Both the position numbers and the translations under genes were made by a program. Shown here piece by piece: positions 1 through 12,039 of a stretch of DNA of 64,000 bases; the first letter of the stretch is position 1; every line of letters starts with the position of its first letter. Origin of the DNA: Larix kaempferi (taxonomy: Eukaryota > Streptophyta > Pinopsida > Pinales > Pinaceae); NCBI GenBank assembly GCA_027924585.1, contig BSBM01000597.1, forward strand, positions 4,231,501 through 4,295,500. Direction: 5' to 3'. The notes under the pieces were generated by a model. That model was not told the DNA's origin and ran no database searches. It was given only the letters and a program-made list of their open reading frames with translations.

Positions 1-59
1 GCTTGGATGGCTGCAAGTGCTTCCTCCATGGTTTTTGCTCCTGCACGGGTGACAACCAT
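1..59 (-). pseudogene. Gypsy gag, N-terminal fragment (partial at window edge)
   Basis: Minus-strand translation from the ATG at 59-57 gives MVVTRAGAKTMEEALAAIQ and runs off the window. A start of the type M-V-x-T-R followed by a basic or small-residue patch is typical of plant Ty3/gypsy gag polyproteins, the capsid precursor that packages element RNA in cytoplasmic particles. The position, downstream of a primer binding site and leader in the same orientation, supports gag. Only 19 residues are visible, so whether the gene is intact is unknown; it is typed as a pseudogene only because it is partial here. Confidence 0.6.
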
Positions 60-1018
60 AACCAGGATTTTTTTTTTTTTTTTTTCCCAGTTGACTGGGT
101 AGGAAAACAGAAACAGAAACTACTTCAGTAAAGGAAAATCTGGACTTGGGAAAAAATCAGAAGGGTAATTGGGGTTTGACTAGGTTTTGGACACTATTGG
201 GTAGACAGGGAAGCAAAAATGAGGATTTCAGAAGCGGGGTGAAAGAATGGGAAAATTTGGCAGAGGGGAACAAAGAAGCAGAATTCAGAAAGGAACTTTG
301 TGGTAAAATTTGAAGGTGATTGGGTGAAATCTGAGGAAGTTATGGCAAACCCTAAAAATAGACAAATGTGGGATTTCGGGCTTTGGGAAGGGGAATTGGG
401 GATAGGGTCCTCAGGACTGAAATATGCAGAATGGGATGACAGGGGGAGTGAAAATAAGGGAGATATGGAGAAGGAGCCTTTTTTTTTTTTTCATCAAACT
501 GGAGCGGCTACGGCTCGAAAGAGATCTGGAACAGCGCCGAATGGATTGAAAACGGCTGAATCTGGAACGGCTTGCAAAATGGATCTGAAACGGCGCAACA
601 ATGATTGACAATAGTTCAGCTGAAAGTAGATATGGACCCCAGGTATGTGCGGCTTCCTAACAGTTCAGGGGTTTCACTCGGCCACCAATGCTGTCTGACG
701 GCTTGCGTATTGGGGCAATACCCCTCACTCCACGGCTCAGGTAAAACTGATAACCGCTTTGCCACAAACGACAGCTCTTGGTTTACCTCACGGGTGGGAA
801 CTAGTCAATCAGGTAGGGGTCGTTGCCCTTTTCGCTGGCAGGTCCTCTCAATGGGCCAGCTACTTCGGGGTTCCTGTGGTACTCCTCACAATGAGTTTTA
901 GGGCTTATGCCCAAGTACTTTCCACAGTTAAGCGGATAGGGATTATTCCCAAATCCGAACCTGCAACAGATGCGAAAAAAAATTTGGCAGAAATTTCACC
1001 CAGCGAGCCCAAGAAAGT
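60..1018 (-). other. Leader of element A between primer binding site and gag
   Basis: About 960 bases with no convincing gene. It holds a T run (69-86, an A run on the element strand), a second T run near 480-491, and at 500-596 a degenerate GC-richer repeat in which a word like TCTGGAACGGC recurs (509-595). Short open frames here (for example 300-608 and 605-901) have no recognisable domain and look incidental. Confidence 0.5.
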
Positions 1019-1030
1019 GCTCTGATACCA
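1019..1030 (-). other. Primer binding site of element A (tRNA-iMet type)
   Basis: The minus strand reads TGGTATCAGAGC, complementary to the 3' end of plant initiator tRNA-Met, 2 nt inside the LTR end. It primes minus-strand DNA synthesis. Confidence 0.9.
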
Positions 1031-1032
1031 GA

Positions 1033-1407
1033 TGTGAGGCACCTGCAACAATTAATTAATACGAATATGCGAAATAGCAGAAATGACAGAACTCAGAATC
1101 ACTGTTATATTGATCACATGCCACTTCGAGGGGGCAACCTCCTATGAGCAAGATCAATACAAATAACTTCACGGTGCCTTCATAGGTCTCAACACACACT
1201 TATATACTAATTCTAGGCGCCAATACTATGGGTCGAAACCATGGGCCGTTACAAACTATGGATCAACAATACTACGGGCGACTTACAAAGCATATGCGCC
1301 AACAACAATAACATAAACTATTGATCAACAAATACTACGGGACGACTTACAAAGCATATGCGTCCAACAACAACATACTAACAAAGTAAAGACATGGGTT
1401 CCTAACA
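1033..1407 (-). repeat. 5' LTR of element A (375 bp)
   Basis: Bounded by TGTTAGGAACCC (minus-strand start, 1407) and ...GCCTCACA (end, 1033), with the primer binding site directly inside. A TATATAAG-like promoter word lies on the minus strand near 1199-1206. Two related internal stretches, about 1259-1305 and 1323-1372, repeat words such as ATACTACGGG and ACTTACAAAGCATATGCG. Confidence 0.8.
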
Positions 1408-2124
1408 GAAATGCACCCCTCCTCCTCTACTATGAAGTTTCCCCTCCTCAAATATCAGTCAAACTCATATGAGATCTGCTCTATTCTTCTTCAATCATTG
1501 AAGAGGATCAACTCTGGTTCTCTCGGCCCTCCTGGCCTCAAGACGATCAACTCCTCTGACAAAGACGTCTTCCTCTCCTCGGGAAGTGCACCCCTCTCCT
1601 CTGGGAAGTCTCCCAAGCTCAGTCTATGAGCTCACTCTTCACAGATGATCTCACTACACACTGGAATGGCTAATATGTTCATCAGAACAAGCATGAATAG
1701 ATGCCTCTCTGATCCTCTCACTCACTCCCTCAGCATATGTGCCCCCTCTCCTTATGAAGTCGCCCTCTGCATGCACAAGTGCACCCTCACTCTGTAAATC
1801 TCCTCACTCTCTGAAGAAACTGCAAAGTAACCTTTTTCGGTGACCTCCTGCCTCCTTATAACAAGTCAATAACCGATTAGGGTTTCTGAAACCCTAAAGT
1901 GAGTGCATGAAAAAATCCCACTTTTGCATGCTTTTTAATTAAAATTCCTGCATGCAAGAGGCAAATCACCCTAAAAATTTTGCATGCATCCACCACTGGA
2001 TTTATGCCACTTGGTAGAGTGCATCTCACCCTCTACCCCATCCTGATGCCTAAACTGAAAATGCATCTCCATGCTAGGCATATGAAAATGGAGGACATCT
2101 CGAGATACACCACTATCTCTAACA
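1408..2124 (-). repeat. 3' LTR of element B, remaining right-hand part
   Basis: Aligns throughout with 4635-5364 of the other B LTR, including shared words such as CCGATTAGGGTTTCTGAAAC and the terminal CACTATCTCTAACA at 2111-2124. The left part of this LTR was separated by insertion of element A. Confidence 0.85.
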
Positions 2125-2133
2125 CTCCCTCTT
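2125..2133 (-). other. Polypurine tract of element B
   Basis: The minus strand reads AAGAGGGAG directly before the LTR start TGTTAGAG. Copia polypurine tracts prime plus-strand synthesis; the same arrangement occurs at elements C and F. Confidence 0.8.
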
Positions 2134-2571
2134 ATCGAGGGAAGTCCAACCATTGATGCTTGGATCAAACAAATCCTATAATGTTGTAACTTACCCATCT
2201 GTCATGACTGTAACTACTGCACTCTGATACGAAGTAGGCTAATCCATATCCATCAATATGTCCCTAGGAGAAGCCTCTCACTCTCTCATAGACTTTATCA
2301 CTGATTCCTGATCCAGACTCCCTCTGAATCTCTATTGCAACCAATCTTTGAGACTGCCATCAAGTAGATCCACTGACCTGTATCTAATCTCCCAGCTACT
2401 CTGAGCTAACTCAACTCTCTCCTAAGACAAATCCAACTCTGTCATCTCATACCAACTCAGTCTCTGACCGATACCTGTATGAGCCTCTTTCCCATCCATC
2501 TGATATGAGGACCCACTCCTCCATGCATCATCAACACTGTGAGAATCTCATTCCCTATCTGTCTTAGACTC
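2134..2571 (-). other. Non-coding interior of element B between protease remnant and 3' LTR
   Basis: About 440 bases with no recognisable coding sequence. It takes the place where integrase and reverse transcriptase would lie in a complete copia element, so a large deletion junction is expected near 2570. Confidence 0.5.
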
Positions 2572-2976
2572 TTATGAAGATGTGGTCAACCACCTAGAAG
2601 CTCCTGAAGTGGGATACCCTTGAACTATATACTCCCTGTCAATCCTATGACCCATCAACACTATATCATATCCCTCTAGATAGGTAAATATAAGATCCAT
2701 TTGAAACACTACATAGTAACCTGTATCATCCAATGATGCTACTGAAAGTATGCTCCCTCTCAGTCCTAGAATGAATAGGATGCCTGACACCTCCAGTAGT
2801 TCTCCAAATTCTAGGAGGAACTGTAGACGTCCCACTCCTCTGAATATATGCTCAGTACCCTCAACATCATGAATAATATGCATATGAGTATAATCTAGGA
2901 AGAGAAATACCTCTTGCATCCTGGTCATGTGACTGGAATGATTGCAGTCAATCATCCACCTCTCATCAACCTGAAC
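2572..2976 (-). pseudogene. Copia aspartic protease remnant (element B)
   Basis: The open frame 2955-2572 starts W-M-I-D-C-N-H-S-S-H-M-T, matching the copia protease signature W-x-I-D-S-G-x-S-x-H-M-T. The usual active-site D-S-G is D-C-N here, so catalytic function is probably lost. Family proteases cut the gag-pol precursor into mature proteins. The frame is the same as that of the upstream gag block 3399-2977 and is separated from it by one stop codon (TAG, 2979-2977), so gag and protease were once continuous. The sequence after about residue 60 is less easily recognised, and no integrase follows. Confidence 0.7.
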
Positions 2977-3881
2977 CTATGGCTGACTGCTATCTCGGCC
3001 TGAAAAAAAAGATGTAAGAGGGAAATCCCTCTCAAATCTGGAAGCAAAATCATGTCCCTCTTCTGCTGCAGCTACCTGCTCATCCTTCTCCCTTTTATTC
3101 TTTTTCTTATGAGGGTATTTTCCTACACAGTGCCCATACTCATCGCACGCAAAACACTTGACCTCAATTAGGTATTTCTTCTGTTCATTTCTCTTGAACC
3201 TCTGCTTTCCTTTAGCTGCAAGCTCCACATCCTCCTCAGGGATAAAAGAAGAGGTGCCCTGAATATAACCTCTTCGGGTCTCCTCCCGTGTGAAATCATC
3301 CCATAGACGATCCCACTTAGGGAGGTTCTCTCTGGCCACGATGGACTCAACAAACACCGCCCATGGCTTAGTCATGCCATTTAGAGCTTGTTGTACCAAC
3401 TATCCATCCTTGACCTTCTCCCCCCATTTCCCCTAACTCATCTCTTACCTATGTTATCCTGGTAAGGTACGTGGCCATACTCTCGTCCTTGACCATCTTC
3501 ATGCTCTTCATCTTTTCACTAAGTACCATCTTCCTATTCTCATTAGATCTTTGGTACAACTTCATCAATGCATCCCACATCTCATACACATTCTCTTTTC
3601 CTGTAACATGTGGTATCACATGATCCTTGATAGCATCAAGGATGATCCTATGGGCCTTGATATTTTTTCTTTTCATAGGCTTCCTTTTCCATAGCATTTG
3701 TTGGAATAGTTATAGGTTTTGTGGTAGTTCCCTCCACAATATCCCATAAATCACTTTCCTTCAAAAATAGGACAACTTTGGCCTTCCAATTTTGAGACCC
3801 CATCCAACCGATCCTCAACATGTAAGATGCTAGCCATGATTTCTGGTCAATCTGAACTGAATAAAAAATCCCACTGAACAA
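2977..3881 (-). pseudogene. Copia gag remnant with damaged zinc knuckle (element B)
   Basis: Three overlapping minus-strand frames together read like one copia gag: 3881-3648 (with F-L-K-E-S-D-L-W-D-I-V-E-G), 3697-3449 (A-H-R-I-I-L-D-A-I-K-D-H-V and W-D-A-L-M-K-L-Y) and 3399-2977, carrying the nucleocapsid region C-F-A-C-D-E-Y-G-H-C-V-G-K-Y. The knuckle consensus CX2CX4HX4C has lost its last cysteine (Y instead). The frame changes between 3697 and 3881 and again between 3399 and 3449 show frameshifts. Gag forms the virus-like particle that packages element RNA. This copy cannot make a full protein. Confidence 0.8.
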
Positions 3882-4127
3882 AATAAACTCTCTGACACAA
3901 ATATGGCCCCTACTTGCCTAGATCTGAAAGATCTATCTCATATCTCACCTCCACAGTCATAGATATGATAGATATGACCTCTACAACCATAGATTTGAGC
4001 TCCGCTCTTCAGATTTGGTCTCTATCTCCTATATCTGGTATCACCTCTGAGTCTCCACATAGATCTGTTATACAACCTGCAGATCTGAGTGCGCATGCCC
4101 CTGACCCTCACAAGGGCCCTGATACAA
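3882..4127 (-). other. Leader and degenerate primer binding site of element B
   Basis: 4127-4116 reads TTGTATCAGGGC on the minus strand, two changes from the tRNA-iMet primer site TGGTATCAGAGC, directly against the LTR end at 4128. The short leader 4115-3882 has repeated ATAGAT/AGATCT words but no gene. Confidence 0.6.
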
Positions 4128-5364
4128 TGACACTTTTTCCCAGATGTCACTAATCGATCTTGGAAGTTGATATCTCAACCGGCCTTGAGTCTCTATAAGT
4201 CACAAGCAACCCAAAATTCTCTATGCCAGAGAAGATAAAATTTAAACAATAAAATTATAACAGAAAGCACTATAGATCTCCTATCAACTTTAACAAAATA
4301 TGGGAAACACACATGTGAGTCTCAGATTTACCTTGGAAACCCCAATGGGGAAAACCAACATCTATGGGGATTTCTTCTTTCTCAAGGGCAGAGCATATAA
4401 TAGAGATAAATATACACATAGATGTTCAAAAGATACAAAAGAACCCGACGGGTCAAAACCCTAGATCTGCATGCAGAATCAACTGCTGCTCTGCTCTGAT
4501 TTGGATCTCTGAATACTGTCACTGCCAATATTTGGAAGCAGTACAACCTCTCTAATCACTTTTTCATTATTTTCTCTGTCATGAAAGAAATACTGCAACT
4601 TATTCTCAGTGTCAAGTGAGCCCCCTTTGCATGGGAAATGTGCCCCTCCTCCTTTGCTCTGAAGTCACCCCTCTTCAAATATTAGTCAAACTCATATGAG
4701 TTTTTCTATGTTCTTCTTCAATCACTAAAGAATATCAACTTTGGTTCTCTTGGACCTCATGGCCTTGAGAAGATCAACTCCTCTAACAAAGACATCTTCC
4801 TCTCCTCAAGAAGTACACCCCTCTCCTCTGGGAAGTCACCCAAGCTCAGTATCTAAGATCACTCTTTACATATGATCTCACTGCACACTGGAATGGCTAC
4901 TATGTGCCTCAGAACAAGTAGGAACATATGCCTCTATGATCCTCTCACTCACTCCCTTAGCAGATGCGCCCCCTCTCCTCAGAAAATCGCCCTCTGCATG
5001 CACAAGTGCGCCCTCACTCTGCATATCTCCTCACTCTTTGAAGAAACTGCAAATAAACCTTTTTCGGTGACCTCCTTCCTCCTAATAACAAGTCACCAAC
5101 CGATTAGGGTTTCTGAAACCCTAAAGTGAGTGCATGCAAAAATCCCGCTTTTGCAAGCTTTTTAATTAAAAATCCTGCATGCAAAAAGTTGCATGCATGA
5201 GGAAAATCGCCCTAAAATTCTGCATGCATCCACCGTTGGATTCATGCCACTTGGTAGAGTGCATCTCACCCTCTACCCCATCTTGATGCCTAAACTTAAA
5301 ATGCACCACCATGTTAGGCATCTGAACATGGAGGACATCCTGAGATACACCACTATCTCTAACA
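4128..5364 (-). repeat. 5' LTR of element B (about 1237 bp)
   Basis: Minus-strand start TGTTAGAGATAG at 5364 and end ...AGTGTCA at 4128, next to the primer binding site. 4635-5364 aligns with 1408-2124. It contains the paired words TTTACCTTGGAAACCCC and ATGGGGAAAACC (about 4329-4355), which resemble the R/U5 area of LTRs C and F. Confidence 0.75.
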
Positions 5365-7999
5365 TGCTTCATATTTATTTTATTTCTCTTGCCATGCTCA
5401 TAGATTTAACACCCCACATTAGGTTGACCTCTTTTCTTTTTGTTACATCGATAACACTAGTTCTATGCTAATGTCTAGAAGCTCTAATGGTGATCCTCAT
5501 AGTAATTTGATGTTTGTAAATGATTTTAGGTAGACATATTAGATGACTTTAACAAAATAGATACATCTTGATCACGGTTTCATAGCCGCATGGATTTTAA
5601 GTTATGATGTAGTACCCTTGTGATGTAATATTTCCTAAGTTTGAGTTAGAGAACGGGGTTATTATACATTTTCTTGATGATCAAGCCTTCTCTTAAGGTT
5701 TGAGGGAGTATAATAATGTATTAGTCCTTTGGTGGTGCGACCTAGGTTCAAACCTGGGAGGAGCTTCCAATTTTTCAATATGTGGGGTTCTACTAGGAAA
5801 AGAAAATTATTTGCATGGTACAACAATTGATGGAGCGCCCCCCCACACCACTTTATTGTCACACATGTCCATGATGTTTTAATAAGCTGGTGACTAATTG
5901 GAGGTTGGATTATGTTTTGATTAAAATTTTAGCCTTAGTGCACACATGTTGAGGTTAATTTAACCATTTAATGGTTATTTTAATCATTTATAAGGCCAAT
6001 ATTTGAGTGCCCTTCTTCATTGGCCTCTTTTCACATATGGGAGTAGTTATTTGAAGGCTTTGCATGACTATTCTATAGAGCGCTCTCCTATGGCATAGAG
6101 ACCATTGTACACGGGGTAATATTTTATTATTTGTTGGTTGGAGGTGTAACTACCTTGGCACACATCCCTAATGCAAATCTCCTTATGTCCATTTTTTGGA
6201 GATAAACAACATGTGATTTGGAAGTTAATATTCACGGTATTTGGTCAAGTGCACACCTCCCTAGGAAAAATTCTTCGTGTAAAATATTATATCATTTGTG
6301 GAAGGAAGATCTAACCTCCTTGGAATTTTTCCCTAGTGTGGAACCTTTTCGAAGGATATTGACTTTCTCAAGGTCATTAGAATTTCACATTATCAAGGGA
6401 ACCTCTCCTAGTCAAATATTATTTTATTGTTGTTTTGGTCAAGGTTGTCACTAATCCACATGCTTCAAAGGCTTTTTAACTCATTATGCCTTGATGCACA
6501 CATGATAAGTGGTTCACTTGGTAAAGTGTGCTAAAGTGTGCTATGAAGTTGGTTAGATCCACACATATGTGAGTTCTCTCTCTTGAAGGGTGCACATTGA
6601 GGGGGTTGTTATGTGGACACATTCCTACATCAAGGATTAATTTATTATTTTGCATAAAAGCATCTTGAAGGGCACACATGTAGAGGTTATAACCATCTCA
6701 TAATTTATTCTTTATTGAATCAACTTATGGAGGTGATTATTAAGAAAAAATATTGTTTACTATGCCTCATTCATAGCACCTTGAAGGGAACATAAGGAGA
6801 TGAATACATTTTGAATTGGAAAAACCCTAATTCACTCCAATTGTTTGCTATTGATGGCCCTTGTCAAGGAGTTGGTTAGACAAATATTGCATTTTATTGT
6901 ATGAGAGATCTAGCTCATTTCTATATAAAGCAATTTTCTCTCCATTTCATTTTGTGATTGAGGAGTTGAGAATTACCAGTTATAGAATTCATGAAGCATT
7001 GGAGCTGTTACCAACTAAGTTGCACACAATTGGACTTCAAGTGAGCCGCCAGAGTTTGAACAAGCACTTGTGCATTTTCAATGTTCAGAAGTTCAATAAA
7101 GCTTCCCAAGGCCCTTTTTTCTTTCTCCTACATGTTCATACCCCTTGGGGATATTGTCATAAAATGTCGCTAGCATGATGAATAATGTAACATACTTGGA
7201 TTCCTAGGAATTAGACATCAATCCGGGCATTCCATGGTGTTTTTTCCTTGTTATTTATACTTTGCTTTTCAGCGAGGTATACTTTTCAAGTTTTTCACAT
7301 GCTCCTCCAAAGTTGGAATGTTCGTCTTGGTGGTTAGGCCCCTTGAGGTGATTAAGTGTAAGTTTCAATGTATATTACCATGCTAGGCATTATGTTAGAG
7401 TCTTATGAACATGTACTAGGTCCCCCTAGGATTTTTGTAATTTTCGAAAAAAATTAAAATTTCCAGTAAAATGAAGATTTTTTAATGCTTTTATTAAAAA
7501 ATTGTAAAAGCCATAAAAAAGTGGTTAGGGGTTGGAATTTTCCATGGGGGTGCTCGTTTTCTAACTAAGAGCACCCACTTAACCCTCAAACCCACTTTTG
7601 AGAGAAAAAATTCAATTATTTCTCTCAAAAAATAATATTTGCTCGAAAAAATCCAAAAATGCATATTTAATTGGCAAAAAGACATTTCCTAAATAAATGG
7701 AAACATGTCGGGAGCTTGTCTGGAGTGGTCCTAAGTTAACTGGAAATGAATCCTATGATATCTCAAGCTCCGACTTGATGATTCCAATCTATTTCAGTTG
7801 AGATCTAGTTAACTCTCCATCAAGAGGGGCGCCTTTATCCATGCATGGGCGAATTGGTGATGGGGCAACATTCTATTGGTTGTGAGCAACATTCTGTTGG
7901 TTGTGATGTTTACAAGGAAGAGGGTGCGTCTACCTATGGAGAGGTGGCGCATTCCTCTTGAGTTCAACTCCATTCAAGTGGCAACCAACTCTTCAATCA
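5365..7999 (+). other. Unassigned AT-rich sequence, no gene recognised
   Basis: No frame here shows a recognisable domain; the longest (6861-7178, 105 codons) has no familiar motif. Small items seen: a perfect inverted repeat GGGTGCTC/GAGCACCC at about 7552-7580, a short direct duplication of GCAACATTCTRTTGGTTGTG near 7863-7906, and a weak tRNA B-box-like word GGTTCAAACC near 5752. Probably old repeat sequence. Confidence 0.4.
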
Positions 8000-10330
8000 A
8001 ATGATTTAAGTCCTCAATCAAGTGCACCCTCTCTTGGGATTTGCACCCCCCATCTCATGTAATTTTCTATTTAAGCAAGTTCTTTCCTCATTGTTGAGCA
8101 TCAGAAGGTGGAACCTATGCTTGCATTCTATTGTAACATTTTTAGTGAGCATTAATAAAAGGATTTGGAGGCTTATTTAGGTGTGTTCTTTAGATGTTTG
8201 GATGTGCCATGCTCTAAACCTCTGAGGTAATCTGTATTGTGTCTGTATTATTTCACAAGCTTGTTCATTGTTGGGATTTTATCTGTCTTTTGAAGGAAAT
8301 TACATTTCAGTAAGGGTAAGAAGTAGTGCTTTATATATTGCTTCTATTGTTAATAGTAGAAGGAGGCTTAGAGATATATGATTTCTTGTTTGAATCTATG
8401 TTATTCTTGGTTTTCTTTTATCATTTCACTCACATATATTTGATCCCATTTTGCAATTTTTGTGAGGTTTTGTAGGTAATCTAGGCTGGAAGGCATGATG
8501 AGCATGTTATCTCTACCTCTCTTTCAATAGATCCGAATAGAGCATCATTCCTCCAATCCACCAAGAGGACGACTCCATTTCCCAATGCTTATTGCTCAAC
8601 CCCCTTGGATTCTTGGCTTCTTGATCCATTTTCTTTAAACTTTCTCAGTTACTGGTTCTGTTACTATTTAGATCTATATTCAAAGGGCTGAAATAAAAGT
8701 AGATCTGAATCTAAAAGTCTAGATGTTAACACGCTTTAAAGTTTATTTTAAAATCTATATCTAGCAAGTATTTATTCTCTTTTGCAAGTTTTAAATCTCA
8801 GATCTAAAGGGCTTATAGGAGAATATTTGAGCTTTAATTTCTTTATCTATAATTTTAGTGCTTACATTTTCTTGCAATCTCTTAAAAGAGGCAAGCAAAA
8901 ATCCTAGGAAGGCAAGATTTCTAGATTGACTTACTTAGTTAATTTCTTGCATTTCCATACTAGTTTTTACTTAGATTTTTTTTTGTAATCTTTGTAGCAT
9001 TTTCCAAAGACATTCTTAAAGTGTCTTTGGGAATTTTATACTAATAAAATATTGTTGGTTTTCAGACTTTAGCGAATAGGTAGAGAGGCATGCTGGCGAA
9101 TTTTCGAGCTTTTGAACCATTCAAGACATTCCAGACAATTTCTGCTACGTTTAGCTCTTTCTCTGAAACCTTGTAAGCTGTATAGATCCTCAAATTATAA
9201 AGGACCCACAACATTCCTTGATTTAGAGTGATTGCAATAAGAAATAAAAAACAAAGCAAGCAGGCGACCCAGTTCCTGCACCCCATATCCCTAGGGGGAA
9301 TCTATGTCGTCACATGTCATGGTTTATCTTTTGTTTGTTTTTTGCTCTAGTTAGTTTTATTTTATTAACAATAGATTAGATCACTAAATCAAACAAGCAC
9401 TCAAAGTATTTCCTATTTTATTTGGTGATTCATGTGTTTACAATCTTTAAAATAAACCCCCGCGCATTCCTGAAGTACTGCACCAGTCGAAAGAGCTTGC
9501 TTGAGTAAGTGGTGTGTGGAAAAGAGATTCACGAGTTTTAGCTAGTTTAAACAACTCACATTAAAACGCTATAAAAGTAACCAATACTCCATCTCCGTAT
9601 GCTTTGGATCACTATGGCTTAGCCCGACCAGTTGGTCAATCCATAAAGGGTTGGAGTGACTAGATTAACAAGGCAACCCATTAGAGGTTCTTCCTTGAGA
9701 ACTCAGGAGGACGCAACTAGAGTTTGCTATAGAGTCAGGAGGATTCCCAAAGCATACTAACGTCTCACCTTGTTGGAACCTTGGCATTACTTCTTCCGTG
9801 CTCAGTTCAAGGGGATAAGTTATTGGTGGGCCACACCAAGAATAAACCCATTAACAACCAAAAACCATAATAATAAAGTTAACCAAGAACAATCTCTATC
9901 ACATTTTACTTTTAGAACATTCACTTTACAATTGGTACTGGTCTTATTTCGAATATCTTTGATGTTAATGCTTCAATGATGAAAATGAATGATAAATGTC
10001 GTTAATTTAGAATTGTATTGTTCTTGCATTCTAACTCCTAGATTTTTAGCCTTTTCTTTTGTAGAGTAAAAGCCTTAGTTTATTTTTATAGGGACCACCC
10101 CCCTTGGCTTTGCTAGGAGTAGCCTAGATAGAGGAGTTCAGTATTCAGGTGACAACACTTGACTCTGACTTGCCCCTAAGGACACACTGAGCGGCTTGAA
10201 TATTTTTGTTGTGTTTCCCGTAGGTGTGTATTAGGCGGCAACAAGTGCTTAGGAGCTAAATTTTGATGGAGATCCCAACTTGTACAATGATGATTGGTGA
10301 TTAATGAAGACATGAGGTATACCTTCCTAT
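8000..10330 (+). other. Possible decayed gypsy LTR and leader
   Basis: 8040-8330 resembles the promoter and polyadenylation part of a plant LTR (CTATTTAAG near 8069, AATAAAAGG near 8153). Words around 9620-9690 and 10090-10140 faintly resemble the leader of element G at 59990-60260. No primer binding site, paired LTR or gag could be identified. A minus-strand frame at 9286-9062 (74 codons) is not recognised. Confidence 0.25.
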
Positions 10331-12039
10331 GTTGATTGTAATGATTATTTATTTATTTGTTGTGAAATTAAGTACGATTTTTTCTTGTTTTAGTTTAACA
10401 TAAAGGCCTAAATATTCTATTTAGGAGTAAATCAATGTGAGGAGGTTTCTCCGTCTTGATTTACTTGATTTTTATTTATGTTTTATTGTCTTTCTTATAA
10501 TAAATGAAATTAATATTTGGATTAATAACTCATAAATATTTCAACACCTTTATGTTTTATTAATGAGTGGTATTTTTTAGGGCCCTCCAAGATTTATTTC
10601 TATGTTAATTTCTATCAAGAACTTTAGATCAAATGTGATAAACTAATCTTTTTTTCCGTGAGTGCACATGAATATAATGAAGAAAGTGGAAAACAACCCT
10701 TTGTTCATTGTTGAAGGTAGAAAACAACCCTCCCATCCACAACACCTTCATCGAAGTAACCGGGTGATGTGGCAAACTTAATGCCTCCCTTTAATGACAT
10801 CTCATGACTCCATTAGCCCATGACTGATAGGCATTGGTTTCACCATCTTTTCTCTCCTTGTTCTAGTCCTTTATTTCCCTATCTTTTCATTTTCCCCATT
10901 CCCATTTCCACCCCACCCCTTTTCATGTACTAAAAGTGGACACCATTTTCTTAAGGTTTTCTCTTCTATTTCACCTATGGCCTAAACTCTTTAGCCTTAG
11001 CAATCTTAATTATGGATACCTCACTTAATTTGGAGGACATCCAACTAGAAAAAAGAGGAAGACCCACTAAGGTGACAGTGGGTGGCCCTCCTGAAGTCGC
11101 ACAAGACTAACTCCTTGGTGCTTGGGATTTTACATCATTTAGGGGGTGTTAGATTTTGTTGTAACACTTTTGCACCGTTGTTGGGGATAAATTCTTTTCT
11201 TCTCAGAAATTTGTAGATAAAATACATTATTGGATGAGGGTTTTATTTCCAGATCATTTGTTCATCTTGGCACTTGATGGTTTGTTCTTTTGGAGTTGAG
11301 CACAACCAACTAATACTTGAAGAACTAAGCTTGGTGATTCCATATTTCAGATTTTGGTATGAAATATGTTATATGCATGCATTTTCAAATTTCAATTGTT
11401 TATATTGCAGTAGTATGGGTGGTATGGTTGTTTGTTTTGCAAATATGTATGATTTCATAGGGCTTTAACAATCATAATTATGGGCTTGGAGGATAATAAT
11501 GCTTCTATTTTGATCAATATGTATAAATGGGACATTGTTATTATTGCATAAATTAGGGGTTATAAGTTCATAGAAATTGGGAATCTAAACTATGCTTAGA
11601 AGGATAAATTTTTTACTTGCCCTTGAGGCATTATTCACTGCATTTTTTTTTTCTCCAAATAGAATTTTTTTTCTTGTCTACACACACAAAAAGAAAAAAA
11701 TATTTATATTTGATATTTCAAGTGTAAAAGGAGAATATACATATGTCTACCCTAGAAGGCCTTATAACATGTAATTTTTACAAAAATATAACTTTTTCAA
11801 ACACTTCATCAATACTACATGTCTACTTAGTTGCAGTCATCCTAGGCCCCTAATAGGATTTATACATACATACATATAAACATATACATATATACAATAT
11901 AAACAACATGGAAGATAATCCCTAATATTGCTTCAAAAATAAGTCAAAACCATCAATGGCTCAAGTATGATTGGAATAAAGATTCCAAGTCCTCTCTAAA
12001 TCATTGGGGAATTGGGGAAGAGGTCACTATGTAAAATAA
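10331..12039 (+). other. AT-rich sequence without a recognised gene
   Basis: A short frame at 11012-11110 (32 codons, containing R-G-R-P-T-K, an AT-hook-like word) is noted but not called a gene. 11860-11905 is rich in ACATA words. Otherwise nothing could be supported. Confidence 0.35.

Larger units (their letters stand above)
1..1407 (-). mobile_element. Element A: Ty3/gypsy retrotransposon, 5' part only
   Basis: Read on the minus strand this is the 5' end of a gypsy element: 5' LTR (1407 to 1033), a 2-nt gap, a primer binding site matching initiator tRNA-Met (1030-1019), a leader of about 0.96 kb and the first 19 codons of gag, cut by the window start. The LTR has TG...CA ends. It interrupts the 3' LTR of copia element B: the flank GAAAT (1408-1412) matches GAAAT in the intact B LTR at 4635-4639, which is therefore the likely target site. 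The other half of A and its second target duplication lie outside the window. Confidence 0.8.
1408..5364 (-). mobile_element. Element B: Ty1/copia element with gag and protease only
   Basis: Minus-strand copia element: 5' LTR 5364-4128, degenerate primer binding site 4127-4116, gag 3881-2977, protease start 2976-2572, then about 450 bases of non-coding sequence, a polypurine tract and the 3' LTR (2124 to 1408, the rest displaced by element A). The interior is only about 2 kb. Integrase, reverse transcriptase and RNase H are absent, so B is an internally deleted, non-autonomous copy. The right flank TGCTT (5365-5369) would be its target duplication, but the partner is outside the window. Confidence 0.8.

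Noticed and set aside
5735-5775. tRNA B-box-like word, possible SINE
   Set aside because: GGTTCAAACC alone is weak: no A box at the right distance, no A tail or target duplication found. A weaker A-box-like word near 6505 has no matching B box.
9062-9286. 74-codon minus frame with a hydrophobic stretch
   Set aside because: No known motif, no promoter or neighbour support; a single hydrophobic run is common in AT-rich sequence.
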